A program made the translations under genes and the position numbers. From Pseudomonadota bacterium (GTDB lineage: Bacteria > Myxococcota_A > UBA9042), in assembly GCA_005777155.1 (NCBI GenBank), contig SXNM01000322.1:1-33570 (forward strand): 33,570 nucleotides of DNA, read 5' to 3'. Below the pieces are notes generated by a model. That model was not told where the DNA came from, did not search any database, and worked only from the letters and a program-made list of their open reading frames with translations. Each line of letters begins with the position of its first letter. Position 1 is the first letter of the stretch. Shown one piece after another: positions 27,238-33,570 of this stretch.

Positions 27238-28892
27238 CAGGCCCCTACCCGCAGCAGGTGCGCCATCACCGTCGTGCGCTTGTCGAGCCGCCGCTTGAAG
27301 GCCCGCTTCGCCGACGACGCCAGCTCAGCCTCGAGGTCGCTGTCGGCGAGGCCGTTGCGCGCCATCGTCTGCAGCCAGATCTCGAGCTCAGCGCGGATCT
27401 CCTCGACGATGCGCCCCTGGTCAGTGAACAGGCCGCGCGCGCTCAGCCGCACGCTGGCCCTGCCCGCCTGCAGCACGCCCGTCACGGCCACGGCGCCGCC
27501 AAAGGCCATGTTGACGCGCTCGTCGACGCCGAGGCTCTGCATGGTGCCGAGTCGATCGTTGTCGACGATCCAGGGCTCACCGGTGACCTCGCCGACTTTG
27601 CACGGCCCGTGCGTGGGGTCGACCTCGATGACGTCGCCGTTGGTGGCGATGGTCGACACTTGGGCGCCGACGCCGCGGGCGATCTCGGCGTGCTTCTGCA
27701 TGAAGGGGTACACGCCGTGGACGGGCATGAAGAAGCGCGGTCGCACGGCCTCCAGTAGCCAGCACAGCTCGCCAGCGGCGGCGTGGCCGGAGGCGTGGAT
27801 CGGCCAGGGGTCGTCGCGGTGGACCACGTGGACGCCACGGCGGCTGAGGCTGTCGATCATTGCGAAGATCGCGCGCTCGTTGCCCGGAATCTTGCGCGCC
27901 GAGAGCAGCACAGTGTCGCCCTTGCGCGCCCGCACCGTCGGGTGGCTGCCATCGGCGATGCGAAAGAGCGCCGCCCGCGGTTCGCCCTGCGAGCCGGTGC
28001 AGAGGACGCAGACCTCGTCGTCCTCGTAGCGATCGAGGTGCTTCGGATCGACGATGATCTCTTCGGGAAAGGTCAAGCCACCCCAGGCGCGGCAGGCGTC
28101 GAGGTAACGGTGCAGCGAGCGACCGGCCAACGCCACCTTGCGCCCCTGCGCCTTGGCCGCCGTCATCGCCGCGTGCAAGCGGTAGAGGTTCGACGAGAAC
28201 AGGCCGATCAGCACCCGCCCAGGCGCCGCCGCCATCGCCGCGGCCAGCCCCGCCGCGACCTCGGTCTCCTGGCGCGAGAAGCCCGGCACCTCGGCGTTGG
28301 TCGAGTCCGAGAGCATGAGCAAGACGCCCTCGTCGCCAAACGCCCGGAACCCCTCGATGTCGAAGCGTGTCCCGCAGGGCAGCCCCTCGTCGCGCTTCCA
28401 GTCGCCGGTAAAAAGCAGGTTGCCGACCGGCGTGCGAATGGCCAGCGACACGCAGTCCGGGATCGAGTGCGTGACCCGCAGGAACGAGAACTCGAGCCCG
28501 CCAATCCGGAGCCGCTTGCCAGGGCCTATCTCGCGGAGGTCGAGGTCGAAGTTGCCGCGCCCCTTGGCCTTCTCGGCAAGCAGCGCCAGCGTAAAGCGGG
28601 TGCCGTACACCGGAACGCCGAGGCGGGTCGCGACCCACGGCACCGCGCCGAGGTGATCCTCATGGCCGTGGGTCAGGACGATGGCGCGGATCCGGCTCGC
28701 CAGGCGGTCCAGCAGGCCGAGGGACGGCAGGATCAGGTCGGCGCCCGGCTGGCGATCGTCGGCGAACATCACGCCACAGTCGAGCAAGACGAGGTCCTCG
28801 CCCAGCCCGAGCAGCATGTTGTTCATGCCAATGACGCCGACGCCACCGAGGGGCGCGAGCAAGAGGCGGTCCGGACTCGATGGCAGCGGCAA
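27237..28892 (-). CDS. rnj: Ribonuclease J family metallo-beta-lactamase RNase
   Basis: GGVGVIGMNNMLL, LTHGHEDHLGAVPW, SDSTNAEVPGFSRQE, LCTGSQGEPRAAL, HASGHA and PVHGVYPFMQKHAEIA. Confidence 0.95.
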   Translation of the reverse strand: MPLPSSPDRLLLAPLGGVGVIGMNNMLLGLGEDLVLLDCGVMFADDRQPGADLILPSLGLLDRLASRIRAIVLTHGHEDHLGAVPWVATRLGVPVYGTRFTLALLAEKAKGRGNFDLDLREIGPGKRLRIGGLEFSFLRVTHSIPDCVSLAIRTPVGNLLFTGDWKRDEGLPCGTRFDIEGFRAFGDEGVLLMLSDSTNAEVPGFSRQETEVAAGLAAAMAAAPGRVLIGLFSSNLYRLHAAMTAAKAQGRKVALAGRSLHRYLDACRAWGGLTFPEEIIVDPKHLDRYEDDEVCVLCTGSQGEPRAALFRIADGSHPTVRARKGDTVLLSARKIPGNERAIFAMIDSLSRRGVHVVHRDDPWPIHASGHAAAGELCWLLEAVRPRFFMPVHGVYPFMQKHAEIARGVGAQVSTIATNGDVIEVDPTHGPCKVGEVTGEPWIVDNDRLGTMQSLGVDERVNMAFGGAVAVTGVLQAGRASVRLSARGLFTDQGRIVEEIRAELEIWLQTMARNGLADSDLEAELASSAKRAFKRRLDKRTTVMAHLLRVGA

Positions 28893-28901
28893 CGGAGCCC
28901 C

Positions 28902-30110
28902 CTACAGTCCTTGCAGCGCGATAGCGATGCCCTGACCGCCGCCGATGCAGGCGCTGCCGATGGCCCGGCGCCCCCCGCCGATACGGCCCCTGTGCAGCTG
29001 CCAAGCCTGATGGACGCTGATGCGCGTCCCGCTGGCGCCGAGCGGATGGCCGACGGCGATGGCGCCGCCGCGTCGGTTGAGGACCACCGGATCGACGCCG
29101 AGGGCCGCCGCCACGGCGAGGACCTGGGGCGCGAAGGCCTCGTTGACCTCGAGGTCGTCGACGTCGCCCAGCGCCCAGCCGGTCACGCTCAGCAGCTTCT
29201 GAATCGCCGGCACCGGCCCGATGCCCATGATGGTCGGGTCGCAGCCCACCGCCGAGAAGCCCACCACCTGCGCCAGCGCGGGCCAGCCCATCGCCGCGGC
29301 GCGCGCGGCCGTCGTCACCAGCACCGTAGCGGCGCCATCGACGATGCCCGAAGCGGTGCCGGCCGTGACGCAGCCGTCCTTCTCGAAGACCGCCGGCAGT
29401 TTGGCGAGCCCCTCTGCCGTCGTCTCGGGCCGCGGGTGCTCGTCGCGCGCCACGATCTTGTCGCCGCGCTTGTTGGGGATGACCACCGGCGCCAGCTCGT
29501 CCTCGAAGGCGCCGGCCGCCAGCGCCTCTTGCGCCCGCTGCTGCGAACGCAGCGCGTAGGCGTCGCAGTCGGCGCGGCTGATGCTGTACTGCCGGGCCAG
29601 CTTCTCGGCCGTATTGGCCATCGCCATGCCGGTCTGCGAGTCGGTCAGGCAGCTCCACAGGGTGTCTTCGAAGGGCGCAGGGCTGCCGAACTTGAGGCCA
29701 AAGCGCGCGCCGCGGACGACGTGGGGCGCTTGGCTCATGGACTCACTGCCGCCAGCCAGCACGACCTCGGCCAAGCCCAGCTCGATCGCCACCACGGCCT
29801 GCGCGATCGCCTCAAAGCCCGAGCCACAGAGCCGATTCAGCGTCAGCGCCGGCGCAGCGACGGGCGCTCCGGCGCGGAGCCCGACGTGTCGAGCCATGTA
29901 GATGGCGTCGGCCGAGGTCTGCAGCACGTTGCCGAGGTACAGCGCGTCGACGACGCCGGGGTCGGCCTGCACGCCGGCCAGCGTTGCCTTGGCGGCGGAC
30001 ACCGCGAGGTCTGTGGCGGTGAGATCTTTGAGGGCGCCGCCAAATCCGCCAAATGGGGTCCGCTTGCCGGAGACCAGGACGATCTGCTTGTGTGGGGCCA
30101 GCGCAGACAT
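28902..30110 (-). CDS. Thiolase, acetyl-CoA acetyltransferase family
   Basis: LNRLCGSGFEA (active-site Cys), GGSESMSQAPHV, NEAFAPQVL, GGAIAVGHPLGASGTRI, GSACIGGGQGIA. Start taken at MSALAPHKQIVLVSGKRTPFGGFGG. Confidence 0.95.
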   Translation of the reverse strand: MSALAPHKQIVLVSGKRTPFGGFGGALKDLTATDLAVSAAKATLAGVQADPGVVDALYLGNVLQTSADAIYMARHVGLRAGAPVAAPALTLNRLCGSGFEAIAQAVVAIELGLAEVVLAGGSESMSQAPHVVRGARFGLKFGSPAPFEDTLWSCLTDSQTGMAMANTAEKLARQYSISRADCDAYALRSQQRAQEALAAGAFEDELAPVVIPNKRGDKIVARDEHPRPETTAEGLAKLPAVFEKDGCVTAGTASGIVDGAATVLVTTAARAAAMGWPALAQVVGFSAVGCDPTIMGIGPVPAIQKLLSVTGWALGDVDDLEVNEAFAPQVLAVAAALGVDPVVLNRRGGAIAVGHPLGASGTRISVHQAWQLHRGRIGGGRRAIGSACIGGGQGIAIALQGL

Positions 30111-30253
30111 ATTCGCCTCCTGCCGCGGGAAACGGGGCCTTCGCGGCCGCGGCGTTCTAGGTGAGCGGCGCCGAACCTGCAAGCGTGAGCGGCGGACCAG
30201 TTCGGAATGGCGTCGATCAGGTCGGCGCGGCGACCGGTGGCGATGTCGCAGCG

Positions 30254-30694
30254 TCAGCGCAGCAAGTAGACGCGCTCGGACTTGCCCAGCATCTGCAGCT
30301 CGCGCCGAATGGCGTCGACGCGGACATCGGCGCGGGTCTGCAAGGCGGTCAACTCGGCCTGCAGCGCCTCACTCCGGGCCCGCTCGGCGTCACGGCGCTC
30401 CAACACGCCGCGCAGCTCGGTCTGCAGCGCGGAGTGGTCGCTCGGGCGCCCGGTGGCGTGGTGCAGGCCAAACGAGGCGACAGCGCCCCAAGCCAGCAGG
30501 GCCGCGATCGCCAAGGCGCGGAGGACGCGGCGCACCAGCGAGGGCCGAGGCAGGTAGCGCCGGACGGGTTCGGGCAAGTGATTGAGCGCCGTGCGGCCGG
30601 CGCGATCGAGGCTGTCAGACCAGACTTCGCCGAGATCGCGGCGGTGCCGCAGTCGGCGATTGGTCGGGCGGCTCTTGGGCAACAGACGGGACAT
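30254..30694 (-). CDS. Small membrane-anchored coiled-coil protein, septum-formation-initiator (FtsB/DivIC)-like
   Basis: VLRALAIAALLAWGAVASFGLHHATG TM, followed by a coiled coil (ALQTELRGVLERRDAERARSEALQAELTALQTRADVRVDAIRRELQMLGKSERVYLLR) typical of FtsB/DivIC. Confidence 0.65.
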   Translation of the reverse strand: MSRLLPKSRPTNRRLRHRRDLGEVWSDSLDRAGRTALNHLPEPVRRYLPRPSLVRRVLRALAIAALLAWGAVASFGLHHATGRPSDHSALQTELRGVLERRDAERARSEALQAELTALQTRADVRVDAIRRELQMLGKSERVYLLR

Positions 30695-30723
30695 GAGCGC
30701 GCCTCCGGACCCTGTGGCCCGGC

Positions 30724-30788
30724 GCGATCGTGCCCAACTGCGATCGGTTGTCGAGAAAATCGCGATCGCGCGATCGTGGTCGCGATCG
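30724..30788. repeat. Cluster of five GCGATCG palindrome-core motifs in a short intergenic region
   Basis: GCGATCG at 30724, 30740, 30762, 30770 and 30782, read directly. Confidence 0.9.
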
Positions 30789-30825
30789 TGGTTGGCGAGG
30801 GCCGTGAACCGGCTCTGGGTGCGGC

Positions 30826-32703
30826 CTAGGCGTCGGCCGGGGCGGCGACGATCGACGCGCCATTCGGCTCGGCGCCCGGTGGCGTTGGCGCTGTCGTGGG
30901 CGGCCCTTGCCTTGGAAACCGGACATGAAAGGTCGCGCCGCCTCCCGGCGTGTCCTCGTAGCTGACGCCGCCGCCGTGAGACTCGGCGAAGCGCGCGACC
31001 ATCGCCAGGCCGAGCCCCGAGCCGTCCTTCTTGCCGTGGGTGGCGAAGGCCTCGAACATTCGGGCCTGGAAGTCTGCGGGCACGCCCGGCCCATTATCGA
31101 TGAACGAAAAGACCAGCTCATCACCCTCGCGGCCGATGCGCAGCGTAAAGTGGCTCTTGCCGCGCCCCGGCTCCTGCGCTGCCATCGCCTCACGGGCGTT
31201 GCGGGCGAGGTTTTGCACCACTCGTAGCAGCTTGAAGGCGTCGAGGCGGGCCATGCCGCGCTCCAGCGCCTCGACCTCTACCACGACCTCCGTGTCGAGG
31301 AAGACCTGCCGCACCAGCTCCTCGGCCTCCTGGGCGAACTCCGCGAGCATGACCTTCTGCACCAGGAGCTCGCGGGTTCCACGGGCGAACTCCACGACCT
31401 CCTTTGACATCTGCACGACCCGATCGAGCTGCTTCAGGGCGGCGGCGGCCAGGCGTTCGCGTTGGTCGGGATCGGGGTGCTTGGCCATCATCTGAACGTA
31501 GCCGCTGGCGATCGTCATCGGTGTCTTGAAGTCGTGCAGCACCATCGAGAGCGCGCTGCCGAGCGACGCGAGCCGGCCCTGCTGCTCCTGCTGTTCGCGG
31601 GCCCGCAACCGCTGCAAGATCCGGGCGACGTTGCCGCCAACGAGGCTAATCATCTGCTGATCCTGCGGATCGAAGCAGGCGCTCAGCGCGTGACGCCCGT
31701 AGAGCCCGATTGCGCCGAGCATCTCGCCGTCCTCGGTCACCATCGCCACCGTCAAGCCGGTGTCAGGGACGAAGGCGAAGCCCTCTTCAGCGGCCAGGTC
31801 GTCGTGTCGCTCGAGTTGCGGTCTACAGATCGGGTGCAGGCCAGCGCGGTCGCGCAGCACGAGGCGCAAGTAGCCGTCGACCTCAGGCCGCCGCAGGCGC
31901 TGCATCGTGGCGTCAGGCTCGCCGCTGAGGCGAAAACACTGGACGCCCTTGCCGTGGAGGAGGCTGATCTGGATGACGTCGCACGGCAGCGCCCGCTGCA
32001 GCTCGCCGAGCACAAGCTCGCTGACGCCCTCGATGGTGTCGCGGACCATCGCGTCGCGCTCGATCGCGAAGAGCATCTGGATCTCGCGAATGTACTCGTC
32101 GAGCTCCTGGTTGGCCTGCTGCAGCTGCAGGTTGCGGTGAGTGAGGCTGAAGGTCAGCTTCGAATTCACGATGGAGATCGCCGCCATCGCCATGATGTGG
32201 CGCATCATCTGCTGATCATCGACCGTGAAGTAGCCGGAGCTTTTGTTGATGGCTTGGGCGACAGCGATGATCTTGCCGTCGCTCTGCCGCACCGGCTGGC
32301 ACAGCATGGAGGTCGTGCGGTAGCCGTGCAGCCGGTCCCAGGTCGGATCAAATCGCGGATCTTCATACACATCGCGCAGATTGAGCTCGCGCCCCCGCTC
32401 CGCGACCCAGCCTGCGATGCCCTCGCCGATGGGCAGCTCGATCTCTTGGGAGCCCTCGGCGACGACGCTGCGCAGGGTCTTGCCGTCGTCGCTGACCAGA
32501 TAGAGCGTCGAGCGATCGGCGCCGATCAGCTCGGACAGGCCGGACATGATGATGCCGATGAGCTCCCGCTCGCCGAGCGACTGCGAGAGGTTGCGGGCGA
32601 TGTGCAGCACGACGCCGAGCCGACCATCCTTTACGGCGGTCCGTGCCAAGAATTCGCCGGTATGCGTCAGCCCGCTCTGCTCTCGGTCCTTGCGACTGCT
32701 CAC
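30826..32703 (-). CDS. GAF-domain sensor histidine kinase
   Basis: GAF-like LIGADRSTLYLVSDDGKTLRSVVAEG...GIAGWVAERGRELNLRDVYEDPRF; H-box SMVLHDFKTPMTIASGYVQMM; N-box NLARNAREAM; G boxes FIDNGPGVP and DGSGLGLAMVARFAESHGG. GTG start at 32703. Confidence 0.9.
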   Translation of the reverse strand: MSSRKDREQSGLTHTGEFLARTAVKDGRLGVVLHIARNLSQSLGERELIGIIMSGLSELIGADRSTLYLVSDDGKTLRSVVAEGSQEIELPIGEGIAGWVAERGRELNLRDVYEDPRFDPTWDRLHGYRTTSMLCQPVRQSDGKIIAVAQAINKSSGYFTVDDQQMMRHIMAMAAISIVNSKLTFSLTHRNLQLQQANQELDEYIREIQMLFAIERDAMVRDTIEGVSELVLGELQRALPCDVIQISLLHGKGVQCFRLSGEPDATMQRLRRPEVDGYLRLVLRDRAGLHPICRPQLERHDDLAAEEGFAFVPDTGLTVAMVTEDGEMLGAIGLYGRHALSACFDPQDQQMISLVGGNVARILQRLRAREQQEQQGRLASLGSALSMVLHDFKTPMTIASGYVQMMAKHPDPDQRERLAAAALKQLDRVVQMSKEVVEFARGTRELLVQKVMLAEFAQEAEELVRQVFLDTEVVVEVEALERGMARLDAFKLLRVVQNLARNAREAMAAQEPGRGKSHFTLRIGREGDELVFSFIDNGPGVPADFQARMFEAFATHGKKDGSGLGLAMVARFAESHGGGVSYEDTPGGGATFHVRFPRQGPPTTAPTPPGAEPNGASIVAAPADA

Positions 32704-33005
32704 CCGACCCCTCCGGCCGCGACGGCGTGACCGCACTTCCCGTCGCGCCGACGATAGAACGAGGCGCAGCCGGCGCATAGACCCAGGGCTGCCGCTCCGT
32801 GCTGACGCGCCAAGATCTCGAGCGCGCCCACACCGCGCCCGGCGCCGACGACGGCGACTTGTCGATCCGCCGCGGACCATGGCACTTTGCAGAGGCCAGC
32901 GTCATCGACGGCGCTTGGCGTTCGGCCCCGGCCCACGCCACACCACTCGCAGCGCCTGGGCGCGCCACGCAGAGAGTCGATGCGCCAAGCTCGCCGCCAG
33001 GACAA
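32700..33005 (-). CDS. Possible small Cys/His-rich protein coupled to the histidine kinase (tentative)
   Basis: ORF ends ...LGLCAGCASFYRRRDGKCGHAVAAGGVG* with its TGA overlapping the kinase GTG start (GTGA 32700-32703). Start position uncertain. Confidence 0.35.
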   Translation of the reverse strand: MSWRRAWRIDSLRGAPRRCEWCGVGRGRTPSAVDDAGLCKVPWSAADRQVAVVGAGRGVGALEILARQHGAAALGLCAGCASFYRRRDGKCGHAVAAGGVG

Positions 33006-33570
33006 CGGGGGAGACCGCTCGGCCCGAGACGAGGTCGCGGTCGACGCCGGTCGGGCGGCCGGGATCGGGGCGCAGGGACCAGCGAGCGCGCTGCGCGGGC
33101 ACCGCTACGAGTCGGCCAAAGCGCTTCAGCGCGCCGGCGGCGGCGAGGCTCCGACCGTGAGCGCGCCCCATGGCCCCCTGGACGCAATGGCGCAGGCGGC
33201 GGCGACCCTCGCTGCGGCGCACGGTGAGCAGATCAGCCGTGGGGCGGAGGCGATCGCGTTGCCTGCCCGCAGCGTGGCCGCCGTGGTGCTCGCCGAGCAG
33301 GCTGGCCTTGGGCCCGTCGACCCCGGCGAGCTGGCGCTTCGATTTGAGCCGCACGCCTTCTGGCAGCAGACCGGCCGCTGGGTGGTCGCCACGCACCGAG
33401 ATCAAGCAGCCGAGCTCGCTGCGTTCACCGCAGCACAGCGCATTGACGACGCCGCGGCGCACGCCGCGACCCGCATGGGCCTCGGCCAGCTCGCTGGCTC
33501 CGAAGCCCAGGCCGCCGGCTTCACCACCGCTGAAGCCATGATGGCCGCCATGCGCGCGTCGCCGCAGGCC
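32980..33570 (+). CDS. N-acetylmuramidase-domain-like protein, truncated at the right edge
   Basis: Frame 1 is open to the window end: MRQARRQDNGGDRSARDEV...LDAMAQAAATLAAAHGEQISRGAEAIALPARSVAAVVLAEQAGLGPVDPGELALRFEPHAFWQQTGRWVVATHRDQAAELAAFTAAQRIDDAAAHAATRMGLGQLAGSEAQAAGFTTAEAMMAAMRASPQA. RFEPHxFW and xxxGxxQ...AAGFxxxExMxxAMxxS fit the N-acetylmuramidase family layout. Start may be ATG 32980 or GTG 33157. Confidence 0.65.
   Translation, partial: MRQARRQDNGGDRSARDEVAVDAGRAAGIGAQGPASALRGHRYESAKALQRAGGGEAPTVSAPHGPLDAMAQAAATLAAAHGEQISRGAEAIALPARSVAAVVLAEQAGLGPVDPGELALRFEPHAFWQQTGRWVVATHRDQAAELAAFTAAQRIDDAAAHAATRMGLGQLAGSEAQAAGFTTAEAMMAAMRASPQA

Noticed and set aside
27783-30164. 793-aa plus-strand ORF
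   Set aside because: Antisense to rnj and thiolase; composition is a mirror of high-GC codon usage and no motifs are present.
31462-32730. 422-aa plus-strand ORF
   Set aside because: Antisense shadow of the GAF histidine kinase.
1-33570. tRNA or rRNA genes
   Set aside because: No tRNA- or rRNA-like conserved stretches were recognised by eye; tRNAscan-SE/Infernal would be needed to exclude them formally.

Overview
High-GC (myxobacterial-style) chromosome window containing: (i) a left-edge partial CDS with an RG/RGG-rich tail, tightly coupled to a lipoprotein, a TonB_C/TonB-dependent-receptor fusion and a radical SAM protein; (ii) a GTG-started lipoprotein with three ~105-residue repeats (minus strand), preceded by a convincing cobalamin-riboswitch-like RNA; (iii) an ECF sigma / ActD-like membrane protein / caspase-surface-repeat operon in which the caspase gene carries an in-frame TAA and a one-base G-run frameshift; (iv) a TMTC-like GT-C membrane protein and an alkaline-phosphatase-superfamily protein; (v) a VIT/VWA...DUF2135-type lipoprotein broken by two frame changes; (vi) a decayed mobile island (~18.97-21.19 kb) with an IS21-like end, a secreted-protein pseudogene with in-frame stops, a 5x11-bp tandem repeat and two truncated transposase remnants; (vii) a metzincin-motif secreted protein with a 12-bp minisatellite plus a HEAT-like partner; (viii) pssA and a compact housekeeping run on the minus strand (thiolase-rnj-engB-rimI-thiE-dapB); (ix) an FtsB/DivIC-like protein, a GAF histidine kinase, and an edge-truncated N-acetylmuramidase-like CDS that is absent from the supplied ORF track. 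The best candidate for something undescribed is the riboswitch-led triple-repeat lipoprotein beside the TonB receptor/radical SAM operon. All calls were made by eye from sequence; no database search was run.
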